Shown: in pieces, positions 27,005 through 36,135 of the stretch
Numbering within the stretch: position 1 is the stretch's first letter
How the letters are laid out: every line of letters starts with the position of its first letter
NCBI GenBank assembly: GCA_937873515.1
Contig: CALMYB010000012.1
Span: 62,001 to 126,000, forward strand
DNA length: 64,000 nt
Direction: 5' to 3'
Source: an uncultured Acidobacteriota bacterium
Lineage (GTDB): Bacteria; Acidobacteriota; Blastocatellia; Pyrinomonadales; Pyrinomonadaceae
Translations under genes and position numbers: made by a program
The notes under the pieces: model-generated
Databases searched by the model: none
Told to the model about the DNA's origin: nothing
Seen by the model: only the letters and a program-made list of their open reading frames with translations

Positions 27005-28206
27005 ATATAGAAGATCGGCACGATCTCGCCAGCCTCCGCACGCGAACCGATACCGACGTCGATGAGGGCTTCGGCACGTGCAAAACTAACAAGATCGGAC
27101 GAGCCTTTACCGCGAAGCGGAATGGCGATCAGCCTTCCGTTCGTGTCATTCTCAAGTCGTGCGGCGGCAAACGTCCGCCGGTCGCTTGCTCCTTTCACTG
27201 CGGCTGCAAGTGTTGCTGTTCCCGGCCGCAACGATGTGGTCTTGACTCCCTGAATCCCAATGATCGCGGCTCGTACAAAAAGATAGAAAGTGACTGCCGC
27301 CGAGACCGGATTACCGGGAAGCGAGAAGACAAGCGTCTTTCCAAGTCTTGCTGCGATGACAGGCTTTCCGGGCTTGAGCGCGACCTTCTCAAAAAAGATC
27401 TCAGCCCCGAGATCGGTCAATGCGGCCTTCGTGAGATCATATTTCCCGACCGAAACGCCGCCCGTTGTGATCAGGATGTTGCGGCCGCGAACTGCCGACT
27501 TTATCTGTCTCTTGAGGGAAGCGAGGTCGTCCTTCGCATTCGGGAAGATCTCTGCCGTTGCTCCGAATGATGCAGACAGTGCAGCGAGCGTGATCGAATT
27601 CGAGTTTCGTATCTGATCGGCGCCAGGCTTTTCCCCGATCTCGACGATCTCGGTTCCGGTGCCGAATATCGCGACACGCGGTCTTTTTGCGACCAAGGCT
27701 TTCGCATAACCGAACGCCGCGAGTGCGGCGATATTCTGCGGCGTAACCTTATCGCCTGCGACAAACAGGCGTTTCCCGCGTCGTATCTCGGAGCCTTTCT
27801 TAACGATGGACATTCCTTTCTTTGCCGATTCGAGGATCTCGACGAACTCATTAGCGTCATTAAAATAACTGCGTGTGAGTTCGACGCGTTGGACCGTGTC
27901 TGCACCTGCGGGAACGGGTGCACCGGTCATTATGCGGACAGCCTCCCCGCGTTTCATCTCGTGATGCCAGCCGCGTCCGGCCGCGGATTCTCCGACGATC
28001 CTCAATGTTGCAGGTGCGTTCGCGACATCGGCCGCGACGACCGCAAATCCGTCCATCATCGAGCGGTCGAACGGCGGCTGGTCGCCGTCGGCAACAATAT
28101 CCTCGGCGAGATAGCGTCCAACTGCATCGCGGAGTGCGACGCGCTCGTTCCCAAGCCGCGGAATGGTGCGTTCTACGAGCTTTAGTGCCTTTTTGAGCGG
28201 TATCAT
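27001..28206 (-). CDS. moeA: Molybdopterin molybdenumtransferase
   Basis: A 401-residue MoeA, which inserts molybdate into adenylylated molybdopterin. Segments: GRYLAEDIVADGDQPPFDRSMMDGFAV, IMTGAPVPAGADTVQRVE, GTGTEIVEIGEKPGADQIRNSN, ITTGGVSVGKYD, KVALKPGKPVIAARLGKTLVFSLPGNPVSAAVTF. All four domains are present, ending in the domain IV beta-barrel. The stop overlaps the following methyltransferase start (ATGA). Confidence 0.95.
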   Translation of the reverse strand: MIPLKKALKLVERTIPRLGNERVALRDAVGRYLAEDIVADGDQPPFDRSMMDGFAVVAADVANAPATLRIVGESAAGRGWHHEMKRGEAVRIMTGAPVPAGADTVQRVELTRSYFNDANEFVEILESAKKGMSIVKKGSEIRRGKRLFVAGDKVTPQNIAALAAFGYAKALVAKRPRVAIFGTGTEIVEIGEKPGADQIRNSNSITLAALSASFGATAEIFPNAKDDLASLKRQIKSAVRGRNILITTGGVSVGKYDLTKAALTDLGAEIFFEKVALKPGKPVIAARLGKTLVFSLPGNPVSAAVTFYLFVRAAIIGIQGVKTTSLRPGTATLAAAVKGASDRRTFAAARLENDTNGRLIAIPLRGKGSSDLVSFARAEALIDVGIGSRAEAGEIVPIFYI

Positions 28207-28317
28207 TCAGAGTGTCGCGGCTATAATCGCCGGCAAAAAAGTGATAATCTTAAGCTTTGCTCCAGTTGCGGAGAATCTTATCACAAACACTTATTTAGCG
28301 AGGAAGACCATAAAACC

Positions 28318-29532
28318 GTGATCGATCTTGAACTTACCGAAGAACACAAAGCACTGCAAAATACTGTCCGCGAATTCTGTGCGGGCGAAGTCGAACCATT
28401 CATAAAAGAATGGGACGAAAAGGCCCATTACGAGCCGAAGGTCTTTCAGACAATGAAAGAACTCGGCCTTATGGGCGTCTGCATCCCTGAGGAATACGGC
28501 GGTGCGGGCTTTGATTACGTTTCGCTCGGACTCGTCTGCGAGGAACTCGAAGCTTGCGACACATTCCTTCGCGTCGCGATGAGCGTGCACGTTGGCCTGA
28601 ACAGTCTGAGCCTTTATTCGTGGGGCACCGAGGAGCAGAAGCAGAAATATCTCGTCCCGCAGGCAAAGGGCGAGAAGCTCGCGACATTCGGCCTGACGGA
28701 ACCGAACGCGGGCAGCGACGTCGTCGGAATGCGTTCGACCGCACGCCGCGACGGCGACGATTGGATCCTGAACGGCGAAAAGATGTGGATCTCGCTCGCT
28801 GATCTTGCCGACAACTTCCTCTTCTTTTGCTGGACCGATTCGGAAAAGCAAAAGGTGCGTGACCACAGTGGGCTTTCGTGCTTTATCGTCGAACGCACGA
28901 TGCCCGGCTTCTCGAGCGGCACGATCCACGGCAAACTCGGCATTCGTGCCGGCAACACAGGATTTTTCTCGCTGCAGGACGTTCGAGTGCCGCAGGCGAA
29001 TATGCTCGGCAAAGAAGGCGAAGGATTCAAGATCGCGATGTTCGCTCTTGAGAATGGCCGCTACACGGTCGCAAGCGGTGCAACAGGCGTCATACGTGCT
29101 TCACGCGATGCTTCTATAGCCTACGCGAACACTCGCGAGGTCCAGGGCCAGAAGATCGCAAATTTCCAACTCGTCAAGCAAAAGATCGCGAATATGGAGG
29201 CCGATTACGAAATGTCGCATCTTCTTTGGCTCAAATGCGGCTATTTGAAGAATGCCGGGCTTCCGTCGGGCAAGGCTGCGTCGATGGCGAAATGGCAATC
29301 GACCACGCGGAGCGAAAAAGCCGCCTCGATGGCGATCGAAGTTCATGGTGCGAACGGCTACACGAATGATTATCCCGTCGAGCGATACTTAAGAAACTGT
29401 AAGGCCGCAGTTATCTACGAGGGAACGCGCGACATTCATACGCTGATGCAGGCTGATTGGGCTCTCGGCCTCAAGAAAGAGAAGCAGGCTCGCGTTACGC
29501 TGCCGCCTTACAAGGCCGCTGCATCGGCTTAA
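28318..29532 (+). CDS. Acyl-CoA dehydrogenase, glutaryl-CoA-dehydrogenase-like end
   Basis: A 404-residue flavin acyl-CoA dehydrogenase. N-terminal helical domain, then FGLTEPNAGSDVVGMRSTA (FAD contact) and the WILNGEKMWISLADLAD beta domain, and a C-terminal IEVHGANGYTNDYPVERYLRNCKAAVIYEGTRDIHTLMQ segment, where the Glu of YEGT is the likely catalytic base as in short-chain and glutaryl-CoA enzymes. The exact substrate cannot be read off. GTG 28318 starts the protein; a GAGGA lies about 14 bp upstream. It is divergent from moeA and followed by cutA after 13 bp. Confidence 0.88.
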   Translation: MIDLELTEEHKALQNTVREFCAGEVEPFIKEWDEKAHYEPKVFQTMKELGLMGVCIPEEYGGAGFDYVSLGLVCEELEACDTFLRVAMSVHVGLNSLSLYSWGTEEQKQKYLVPQAKGEKLATFGLTEPNAGSDVVGMRSTARRDGDDWILNGEKMWISLADLADNFLFFCWTDSEKQKVRDHSGLSCFIVERTMPGFSSGTIHGKLGIRAGNTGFFSLQDVRVPQANMLGKEGEGFKIAMFALENGRYTVASGATGVIRASRDASIAYANTREVQGQKIANFQLVKQKIANMEADYEMSHLLWLKCGYLKNAGLPSGKAASMAKWQSTTRSEKAASMAIEVHGANGYTNDYPVERYLRNCKAAVIYEGTRDIHTLMQADWALGLKKEKQARVTLPPYKAAASA

Positions 29533-29545
29533 GCGTTATTCAAAA

Positions 29546-29863
29546 ATGAACGCAATTGTCGTGATGACGACCGTCGGAAGCGCGGAAGCAGGCGAAAAGC
29601 TTGCTTCCGCTCTCGTCGAAGAGAAACTCGCCGCTTGCGTTCAGATCCTGCCGCCGATGCTGTCCGTCTATCGCTGGAAAGGCGAGATCCAAAAAGAGAC
29701 AGAACATCTCCTGCTCATAAAGACCACCGACGAAAAATGGAAAGGTCTATCGGAGTTCATTCACGCCAACCATCCGTACGAAGTGCCTGAACTGATCGCG
29801 GTCGAGGCCGCGAAGATAGCTCCTGAATATCAAAAATGGTTGGGCGGGCAAGTTCAGGGTTAG
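29546..29863 (+). CDS. cutA: Divalent cation tolerance protein CutA
   Basis: A 105-residue CutA1, a trimeric ferredoxin-like protein implicated in divalent metal tolerance. Family segments: VVMTTVGSAEAGEKLASALVEEKLAACVQI, VYRWKGEIQKETEHLLLIKT and HPYEVPELIAVEA...YQKWL. Length is standard. Its last four bases overlap the end of the convergent LOG-family gene. Confidence 0.93.
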   Translation: MNAIVVMTTVGSAEAGEKLASALVEEKLAACVQILPPMLSVYRWKGEIQKETEHLLLIKTTDEKWKGLSEFIHANHPYEVPELIAVEAAKIAPEYQKWLGGQVQG

Positions 29864-30690
29864 CCCTTCTTGCCACCATTCCCGTTCCCATTTCCATTAT
29901 TGGACGCCATACAGGTTTCGATAATGAAATCGACGGTGTCCTTCGGCGAATCGGTGAGGTACATCAACCCGAGGTCATCGGGGTTGATCATCTTTTCGTT
30001 CAGCATCGTCGAAGTTAGCCATTGCAGAAGTCCGCGCCAATACTGCGAACCGAAAAGCACGACAGGGAAGTTTCTGATCTTTCGCGTTTGAATGAGCGTA
30101 AGAGGTTCAAAAAGCTCGTCCATCGTGCCGTAACCGCCCGGAAAGATGACGTAGGCGTTGCTGTATTTTATGAACATCGTCTTGCGGACGAAGAAGTATT
30201 TGAAGCTCAGGGAGCTCGTCTGGTATGGGTTCGGCTGCTGCTCCATCGGCAGCTCGATGTTGCAGCCGATCGACGTTCCGCCGGCGTCCATCGCCCCGCG
30301 ATTGCCTGCTTCCATAATGCCCGGGCCGCCGCCCGTTATCACGTCAAAACCGGCTTCGCCCAATAGTCGGCCGGTCTCTCGTGCCAGCTTGTAATACTCG
30401 TCGGTAGGCTTTGTACGTGCGGAGCCGAATATCGAAACGCCTCTCGTGACCGTCGCAAGATCGTCAAAACCGCTCACGAATTCGCTGGCGATCCTTAGAA
30501 CGCGCCATGAATCCGAGGTCTTGTAATCATCGTCAGGCTCGGGCGAGCGAAGCAGGACCTCGTCGTCCGTCAGTCGCCAATAGCCTTGCTCTTCGTTCTG
30601 CTGGATTGCCTCGGCAACGGTCTCCGGTTCTGCGGCGATCTTTCGTGAGGTTTTCGGCTTTTTGCCCTTATTTGCTTTTGTATCTGCCAT
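29860..30690 (-). CDS. LOG family protein (TIGR00730), putative cytokinin-riboside phosphoribohydrolase type
   Basis: A 276-residue Rossmann-fold protein of the LOG/lysine-decarboxylase-like family. The two diagnostic motifs are present: ITGGGPGIMEAGNRGA and FPGGYGTMDELFE. Bacterial members often act as nucleotide 5'-monophosphate nucleosidases; real cytokinin activation is unproven here. About 70 N-terminal residues (Lys-rich, then a helical segment) precede the domain, and the C-terminus is a low-complexity Asn/Gly tail of about 12 residues. It lies 8 bp after fabI in the same direction. Confidence 0.85.
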   Translation of the reverse strand: MADTKANKGKKPKTSRKIAAEPETVAEAIQQNEEQGYWRLTDDEVLLRSPEPDDDYKTSDSWRVLRIASEFVSGFDDLATVTRGVSIFGSARTKPTDEYYKLARETGRLLGEAGFDVITGGGPGIMEAGNRGAMDAGGTSIGCNIELPMEQQPNPYQTSSLSFKYFFVRKTMFIKYSNAYVIFPGGYGTMDELFEPLTLIQTRKIRNFPVVLFGSQYWRGLLQWLTSTMLNEKMINPDDLGLMYLTDSPKDTVDFIIETCMASNNGNGNGNGGKKG

Positions 30691-30698
30691 TTAGAGAA

Positions 30699-31463
30699 TT
30701 ACACACCCATAATGTTATATCCGCAATCGACGTAGATGGTCTCGCCGGTGATGCCGCTCGAGAGTCCGCTTACGAGGAACATCGCGGTCGAACCAACTTC
30801 GGCGGCCGTCACGTTTCGCTTCAGCGGCGCGCGCTCGCCCACGTAGCCGAGAAGCGAACCCGTACCGCGAACGCCGCGTGCAGAGAGCGTGTTGATCGGA
30901 CCTGCGGAAATGGCGTTGACGCGAATGTTGTTCTTTCCGAGATCGGCTGCGAGATAGCGTGTCGAGGATTCGAGTGCGGCCTTTGCGACGCCCATAACGT
31001 TGTAATTCATCACGACCTTTTCGGCGCCGTAGTAGCTCATCGTTACGATACTGCCGCCGTCGGTCATCAAAGGTGACGCCGCGAGGGCGACCTGCGTCAG
31101 CGAGAAAGCACTGATCTCGAGCGCCGTCCGAAAGGCTTCGCGCGTGGTAGCGACGAACTCGCCCTCGAGAGCTTCCTTTGGTGCAAAAGCGATCGAGTGG
31201 ATCAGAAAATCGAGTTTCCCGTATTTGGCCTTGACGGCATCGAAGGCAGCATCGACCTGAGCCTGATCGCTCACATCGCAGGGTACGACGAGTGAATCGT
31301 TGAGTGAGCCGGCGAGTTCTTCGACCGATTCCTTCAGGCGTTCGGCCTGATATGTGAACGCCATCCTTGCGCCTTGTTCCGCACATGCGGCAGCGCACGC
31401 CCAAGCGATCGAACGCTTGTTCGCAACGCCAAAGATCATTCCTACTTTGTTTTCAAGCAGCAT
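30699..31463 (-). CDS. fabI: Enoyl-[acyl-carrier-protein] reductase (NADH) FabI
   Basis: A 254-residue short-chain dehydrogenase of the FabI type, which catalyses the last reduction of each fatty acid elongation cycle. Signs: IFGVANKRSIAWACAAACAEQGA cofactor motif, IHSIAF, and catalytic residues Tyr144 (SYYGAEK), Tyr154 and Lys161 (NYNVMGVAK), positioned as in E. coli FabI with a two-residue offset. The C-terminal AMFLVSGLSSGITGETIYVDCGYNIMG end is standard. It sits in a minus-strand group with the membrane protein upstream (14 bp) and LOG downstream. Confidence 0.95.
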   Translation of the reverse strand: MLLENKVGMIFGVANKRSIAWACAAACAEQGARMAFTYQAERLKESVEELAGSLNDSLVVPCDVSDQAQVDAAFDAVKAKYGKLDFLIHSIAFAPKEALEGEFVATTREAFRTALEISAFSLTQVALAASPLMTDGGSIVTMSYYGAEKVVMNYNVMGVAKAALESSTRYLAADLGKNNIRVNAISAGPINTLSARGVRGTGSLLGYVGERAPLKRNVTAAEVGSTAMFLVSGLSSGITGETIYVDCGYNIMGV

Positions 31464-31477
31464 AAAATTCTCCGATC

Positions 31478-32236
31478 CTACTCGCTCACGTAGAGCTTCT
31501 GCAGCAGCTCAAAATCGAGCATCCTGATATCGACATCCACAGGCGTTTCGTTAAAACGCTGCGCCTTCAGCACGTTCCTGAGCGTCATCTGCTCGCTCTC
31601 GGTCAACTGAGTGACGAGTACGATCATCAACCGAAGCCGCAGCCGGCTCTTGAGCGTGTGGAGGCCGTGCTTGGCCGTCGTGATCTTCTTCATTATCGCC
31701 GCGGTCCGCTCCGGCCGGAGGTCGGGCCGTACGAGAAACGCGACCTCGATGCACGTGACGAGATCTTGATCGACCAGAATTCCGTCAAAGCTCGCACCGC
31801 CGATGCTCACGTGCCGCATGAGCGGAAGCTTTTCTTCCTGCTGAACCTGCCTCAGGGCAAGATCTTCCGCGACGATGAAGGCCGAAAGAAGGTCGGTGAG
31901 CTGATCGTCATCGACCTCAAGCAAACGGGCAAGTTCGCGAACCTCAACGTTCACACTTTGCCGCTGAATCTCGGTCGCCGCAGTGTCCCAATGGACGAAC
32001 CGACGATCATCGACGGCGGCTAATCGCCGCTGCGATGCGATATGCAGCAATGTGATGAGGCCGAATACTCCTAGCGAGGCCGCAAATAAAAGCCCAATTG
32101 GCCAGTTGCCGGCATTAACGCTCAGAACGATGCCGAACGCCAATGTTGTCGCCAGGATCAGGCCTACGACGACGAAGGGCCAATTCGTCCGCGGCCTTTC
32201 AAGACTCGAAAATGGATTATCGGCCCTTTTTGCCAT
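31478..32236 (-). CDS. Two-helix membrane protein of unknown function
   Basis: A 252-residue protein with two hydrophobic helices close to the N-terminus (about 19-40 and 47-68) and a large cytoplasmic domain. That part begins with HWDTAATEIQRQSVNVEVRELARLLEVDDDQLTDLLSAFIVAEDLALRQVQ, resembling a helix-turn-helix-like helical segment, then an alpha/beta region with SFDGILVDQDLVTCIEVAFLVRP, which is reminiscent of restriction-endonuclease-like or NERD folds; this is a loose impression. A PfkB gene lies 19 bp upstream, fabI downstream. Confidence 0.65.
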   Translation of the reverse strand: MAKRADNPFSSLERPRTNWPFVVVGLILATTLAFGIVLSVNAGNWPIGLLFAASLGVFGLITLLHIASQRRLAAVDDRRFVHWDTAATEIQRQSVNVEVRELARLLEVDDDQLTDLLSAFIVAEDLALRQVQQEEKLPLMRHVSIGGASFDGILVDQDLVTCIEVAFLVRPDLRPERTAAIMKKITTAKHGLHTLKSRLRLRLMIVLVTQLTESEQMTLRNVLKAQRFNETPVDVDIRMLDFELLQKLYVSE

Positions 32237-32255
32237 CGTCTGGTCGTTCCGGCTG

Positions 32256-33191
32256 CTATGCAGAAACCGCTTTCTCGAACGGAATGTCGTCGAACTCAGT
32301 GATCGTCTTGAAAGTCTTGAAACGCTCGTTGATCTCGGGATACGTCAGAGCATCGACGCGCTCGGTGCCGAATTTCTCGACGTTGAACGACGCCATCACC
32401 GAACCGTAAACCATCGCCCGACGCAGCACCGCGTCGTTGATCTCGTTCTGTGCAGAGATGTAGCCCATGAACCCGCCGGCGAACGTGTCGCCCGCACCGG
32501 TCGGGTCAAAGACGCTCTCAAGCGGATACGCCGGGACGACGAAGTAGCCATCGTTGGTGAACAAAGTGGCGCCGTACTCACCGCGTTTTATGACGACCGC
32601 CTTGAGCCCAAGGTCCAAGATCTTTCGGGCGGCGGTGTAAATGCTTGGTTCTTCCGTGAGTTGTCTCGCCTCAGCGTCGTTGATGATGATGCAATCGACG
32701 ACCTTGATCGTCTCGATCACGGCGTCCTTCATCGAAGAGATCCAGAAATTCATCGTGTCCATCGCGACGAACTTCGCATTTTCGCACTGCTCGCGAACCT
32801 GTTTCTGCAGCATCGGGAGGATGTTGGCGAGAAACAGGAAGTCCGCATTTTTCGAGTTCTCGCTGAGCTTCGGGTCGAATGTCTCGAATACGTTCAGCTG
32901 AGTGTCGAGCGTGTGCGCGACGTTCATATCGTATTCGTATTTTCCACGCCAAAAGAAGGTCTTGCCGTCCGAAACGACCTCGATGTCGTCCGTGTTGATA
33001 TGATGACGGTTAAATACCGCCCATTCGTCATCCCCAAAATCACCCCCGACAACGCCGACCGCGTTCACATCGGTAAAAAAGCTCGCTGAAAGGCCAAAGT
33101 GCGTTCCCGCACCGCCAAGTATCTTGTCTCTCGACCCAAATGGCGTCTCAAGCGCATCAAAAGCCACCGAACCAACAACTGTTAAACTCAT
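32256..33191 (-). CDS. PfkB family carbohydrate/nucleoside kinase
   Basis: A 311-residue ribokinase-family kinase. N-terminal GSVAFDALETPFGSRDKILGGAGTHFG and the C-terminal signature DPTGAGDTFAGGFMGYIS, with catalytic Asp in GAGD, are clear. The middle IINDAEARQLTEEPSIYTAA segment also matches PfkB. Sequence features such as the large acidic lid region suggest an adenosine or sugar kinase, but the substrate is not assignable. mtnP lies about 1.5 kb away, so salvage of nucleosides is a possible theme. Confidence 0.88.
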   Translation of the reverse strand: MSLTVVGSVAFDALETPFGSRDKILGGAGTHFGLSASFFTDVNAVGVVGGDFGDDEWAVFNRHHINTDDIEVVSDGKTFFWRGKYEYDMNVAHTLDTQLNVFETFDPKLSENSKNADFLFLANILPMLQKQVREQCENAKFVAMDTMNFWISSMKDAVIETIKVVDCIIINDAEARQLTEEPSIYTAARKILDLGLKAVVIKRGEYGATLFTNDGYFVVPAYPLESVFDPTGAGDTFAGGFMGYISAQNEINDAVLRRAMVYGSVMASFNVEKFGTERVDALTYPEINERFKTFKTITEFDDIPFEKAVSA

Positions 33192-33291
33192 CTAAAAAAT
33201 GTGCTCCGAAAAAGAAGTATTTATATCGAACACACTATTCTACACGCGAAAGACGAGTTTCGCGATTGTTTGAGGCAGTTTTTGGCGAGTT

Positions 33292-33762
33292 CTACTGCGA
33301 GGGTTTGGCTTCGCTGTCCTCGATCTCCTTTAGGCCTTTTTGGGCGTCCTCGACGAATTTACTCTGCGGGTATCTATCGACGATCATCGAAAGGAAGGCT
33401 TTAGCGTCGATCACAAGCCGTTCGTGTGCGAAACGCTCCATATCGCGTTTCGATTTCGGATCGATCTTCTGCTTGCCCTTATTTTCGGAGAGATAAAAGC
33501 TGCTCATCCCCGCGATGTATAGGAACTCGTCCATCTTCGAGAACTCAGGGTACGCCGCAAAAGTCTCGTCGAAGCGCAGCAAAACCTGCTTATAAGCTTG
33601 TTTTAACGGCGTAAAGGCCTGCTTCGCGACATCCAAATTGTGCTTCGCATCGGCCTCCATCACCGGATCACGCTGGATCGCAGGCGCTGGATTCCGCTGC
33701 GCAAAGACGGACATGGTTGCTAATGTGATGAGCGCTACTGCCAAAATCAACTTTTGTTTCAT
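33292..33762 (-). CDS. Secreted protein with one TPR-like/BamD-like repeat
   Basis: A 156-residue protein with a signal peptide (MKQKLILAVALITLATMSVFA) and an all-helical mature part. The last 40 residues, DAKAFLSMIVDRYPQSKFVEDAQKGLKEIE, match the outer-membrane-lipoprotein TPR pattern seen in BamD/YfiO. There is no lipobox cysteine, so it is probably periplasmic. A weak hairpin without a T run (33245-33264) follows. Function unknown; it is 9 bp after another secreted-protein gene. Confidence 0.65.
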   Translation of the reverse strand: MKQKLILAVALITLATMSVFAQRNPAPAIQRDPVMEADAKHNLDVAKQAFTPLKQAYKQVLLRFDETFAAYPEFSKMDEFLYIAGMSSFYLSENKGKQKIDPKSKRDMERFAHERLVIDAKAFLSMIVDRYPQSKFVEDAQKGLKEIEDSEAKPSQ

Positions 33763-33771
33763 GACGAACTC

Positions 33772-34287
33772 TTACTCCTTAGTCTTAAGCGGGAACGAGC
33801 GACATATAGAGCAGCGCTCATTTTTGAAGGAACGAACAATTGTCATAAAGAGAGCTTCGTCTTCTTTGTGAGATATAGGGACACTAAACTCTAGCCAACC
33901 TATCTTCGCCACCAAGGTATCGCCTTGCTTGTTGCGAAGTCGGTAGAACTCGGTATTGAAATCGCCAAAGGATTCTATGTTGGTCGAAACTACTTCTTTC
34001 CTTCTTTTTTCGAGCACGTACTCGATCATTCCTGCGCGCCATTCGATCGCTATCTTGCCATTCGAGATCGATCCGGCCCAAGCGTCTGTCCAATTCGCTC
34101 CAACATAGCCTGCAAAATCTGGCGGCAGCTGGATAGAGCCCAAATGATGGTAGATATTAACGCGCGAGTTTAGAGTTTTATCGGAGGATTCGGCTTCCGG
34201 CTGTTGCCCAAAACCCGTAAACGCCGCAAAGCTAAGCAAGAGAATTGCTATTTCCACACGAATTGAAACGTTGAGGTGCTTGCTCAC
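33772..34287 (-). CDS. Secreted protein of unknown function
   Basis: A 171-residue protein starting at GTG 34287, with a signal peptide (hydrophobic 11-26, cleavage near FTGFGQQ). The mature protein has alternating strands (LGSIQLPPDFAGYVG, GKIAIEWRAGMIEYVLEKR, DTLVAKIGWLEFSVPI) and one cysteine pair CSIC near the C-terminus. I do not recognise the family. It forms a two-gene unit with the TPR-like protein. Confidence 0.6.
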   Translation of the reverse strand: MSKHLNVSIRVEIAILLLSFAAFTGFGQQPEAESSDKTLNSRVNIYHHLGSIQLPPDFAGYVGANWTDAWAGSISNGKIAIEWRAGMIEYVLEKRRKEVVSTNIESFGDFNTEFYRLRNKQGDTLVAKIGWLEFSVPISHKEDEALFMTIVRSFKNERCSICRSFPLKTKE

Positions 34288-34350
34288 TTCTATTCAGATG
34301 CCGCGTATTTCCCAATGATTGCCTCGAGTTTGTTGAACGATATAGACCTT

Positions 34351-34647
34351 TTAATCAAGCAGCGGAAAGCCGAAGCTTCGATATTTTACCAGTCTGATCT
34401 CTTTACGCGCGTGCCAGAGGTCGTAGTTTGACTGCATAGCAAGCCAACTTTCGGGTGACCGGCCGAGGGCTTTAGAAAGCCGGAGCGCCATCGACGGACT
34501 GATCGATGTGGTGCCGTTGAGAAGGCGGCTCAGCGTCGAAGGTGATACATCGAGGGCTGCGGCGAGTTCGCGTCCGCTAAGATGGTTGGGTTCGAGATAG
34601 ACCTCTACAATAAATTCTCCCGGATGTGGTGGATCGTGCATTGCCAT
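34351..34647 (-). CDS. higA: HigA-type antitoxin, XRE family
   Basis: A 98-residue protein of the HigA antidote family: HPGEFIVEVYLEPNHLSGRELAAALDVSPSTLSRLLNGTTSISPSMALRLSKALGRSPESWLAMQ...YDLWHA, with the classic helix-turn-helix. Antitoxins of this type repress their own operon and neutralise a HigB/RelE-like RNase that is normally encoded just upstream. Here only 84 bp separate it from mtnP, not enough for an intact HigB; a short in-frame remnant is described separately. Confidence 0.85.
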   Translation of the reverse strand: MAMHDPPHPGEFIVEVYLEPNHLSGRELAAALDVSPSTLSRLLNGTTSISPSMALRLSKALGRSPESWLAMQSNYDLWHARKEIRLVKYRSFGFPLLD

Positions 34648-34730
34648 TAGTGATTATCCTCATAATCAAGGACATGAACATGTCCATCAACAAATTCGAA
34701 TTTTAACGCATTGCACAACACGCAACAATA
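34647..34730 (-). pseudogene. Possible 3' remnant of a higB-like toxin gene
   Basis: Directly upstream of higA an open frame ends in NALKFEFVDGHVHVLDYEDN-His-stop, its TAA overlapping the higA ATG by one base. The end resembles the C-terminus of HigB/RelE toxins (FxFxDG....VDYH), and stop-start overlap is typical of toxin-antitoxin pairs. There is no room for the remaining toxin sequence before the mtnP stop at 34732. The match is short and by eye only. Confidence 0.35.
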
Positions 34731-34731
34731 G

Positions 34732-35604
34732 CTACGCCCTGTACTTCCCGATGATCGCGTCGAGTTTCTTTGCAGTGGCCTCGGGCCAATTCGCCGGAGC
34801 GGTGAATATCGCGCTCTTGATGGCGTCGGCGTACTGATTTGGCGTCTGTTTGGCCGCGACCTGTTTGACGGCGTCTTTTAGGACGACTTGGGCGTTGCGG
34901 ACATTCTTATTCAGGTATTCGACGACCATATTGACGGTAACGTCGTCGTGGCCTTCGTGCCAGCAGTCGTAATCGGTAACAAGTGCGAGGGTGGCATATG
35001 CGATCTCGGCTTCGCGAGCGAGTTTCGCCTCTTGGAGGTTGGTCATTCCGATAATGTCCATTCCCCATTGGCGATAGACGTTCGACTCGGCTTTGGTCGA
35101 GAACGCGGGGCCTTCCATACAGACGTATGTGCCGCCGCGATGCGTCTTTACGCCGGCATTGCGGCAGCACTCTTCGAGAATGTCGCCAAGCTCGCTGCAC
35201 ACGGGATGCGCGAAAGTGACGTGGCCAACGATGCCTTCGCCGAAAAATGTCGATTCGTGAGCGCGTGCACGCGTTCGGTCGAAGAATTGATCCGGGATCA
35301 CGAAATCCGTCGGCGCGTACCGCTCCTGCAGGCTTCCGACCGCCGACACCGACAAGATATATTCGACGCCCAAGAGCTTCATCGCGTAGATGTTCGCGCG
35401 GAAGGGAAGTTCCGTCGGCGTCAATTTATGCCCGCGTCCGTGCCGAGGCAGGAACGCGACCGTCACGCCCTCAAGCTCGCCGATGATGAACGCATCCGAA
35501 GGCTTACCGAACGGCGTATCAACCACCTGCTCTCTTACATTCTCAAGCTCGGGCATCTGATAAAGCCCCGAGCCGCCGATTATTCCAATTTCTACTCTTT
35601 CCAT
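34732..35604 (-). CDS. mtnP: S-methyl-5'-thioadenosine phosphorylase
   Basis: A 290-residue MTAP of the PNP/MTAP family, which splits methylthioadenosine into adenine and methylthioribose-1-phosphate in methionine salvage. Motifs: [89 protein letters not shown] and [19 protein letters not shown]. The longer C-terminal helix region fits MTAP over PNP. Its start abuts the stop of the secreted-protein gene with no gap. Confidence 0.93.
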   Translation of the reverse strand: MERVEIGIIGGSGLYQMPELENVREQVVDTPFGKPSDAFIIGELEGVTVAFLPRHGRGHKLTPTELPFRANIYAMKLLGVEYILSVSAVGSLQERYAPTDFVIPDQFFDRTRARAHESTFFGEGIVGHVTFAHPVCSELGDILEECCRNAGVKTHRGGTYVCMEGPAFSTKAESNVYRQWGMDIIGMTNLQEAKLAREAEIAYATLALVTDYDCWHEGHDDVTVNMVVEYLNKNVRNAQVVLKDAVKQVAAKQTPNQYADAIKSAIFTAPANWPEATAKKLDAIIGKYRA

Positions 35605-36123
35605 CTACTCTTCGTCTTTTTTCTTATCGTCTTGCTTGCAGGTATTTGTCTCAACGTATGATGCAAGACCGTTGCTTGCGCGTTTCGCGAGCAACTCGTC
35701 CATCGCCGGATTCTGGGCCTTCTTATTCTCCGTGACCATTACTTCATACGCGCGAAGAGCACTTTCTAGCCCTGCAACGGTTGCTGCCACCTCATCATCT
35801 TTCTTGTCCGGGTTTTGCAGGGAGAAGACTGCCATTCCAAAGTTGAACTGAAGGAAGAGCTCGCTGTGGAATTTGTTCTTCTTCTCCGGGATCAGCTTGA
35901 GCGTACCTGAACAGACCGTTATCGTAACGTCTTTTGTGTCTGTCAGCCATTTAAAATTCCATTCTCTGGCGGCAGGTGCATTGTCATCGAACGGCTTTTT
36001 CTCAAGCAGTTTTGTATTGCCAATGAATGCGGCACGATCCTTGTCCTGCTTTGACTGAGCCAGCGACGTCTCGACACCGAATACGAAAATACCTAGCAAA
36101 AATATGATAGAAAGTTTTTTCAT
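35605..36123 (-). CDS. Secreted protein of unknown function
   Basis: A 172-residue protein with a signal peptide (MKKLSIIFLLGIFVFGVETSLA, cleavage before QSK). The mature part has a beta-rich centre (WNFKWLTDTKDVTITVCSGTL, then FHSELFLQFNFGMAVFSL), a long helix ending QNPAMDELLAKRAS, and a charged tail DDKKKDEE. Two cysteines could pair. No family recognised. It abuts mtnP, and follows the MBL-fold gene by 12 bp. Confidence 0.6.
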   Translation of the reverse strand: MKKLSIIFLLGIFVFGVETSLAQSKQDKDRAAFIGNTKLLEKKPFDDNAPAAREWNFKWLTDTKDVTITVCSGTLKLIPEKKNKFHSELFLQFNFGMAVFSLQNPDKKDDEVAATVAGLESALRAYEVMVTENKKAQNPAMDELLAKRASNGLASYVETNTCKQDDKKKDEE

Positions 36124-36135
36124 TTTGTTTTGTCC

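Noticed and set aside
28193..28227. TTGAGC...TATAAT promoter for the acyl-CoA dehydrogenase
   Set aside because: The spacing is 23 bp, too long for a sigma-70 promoter.
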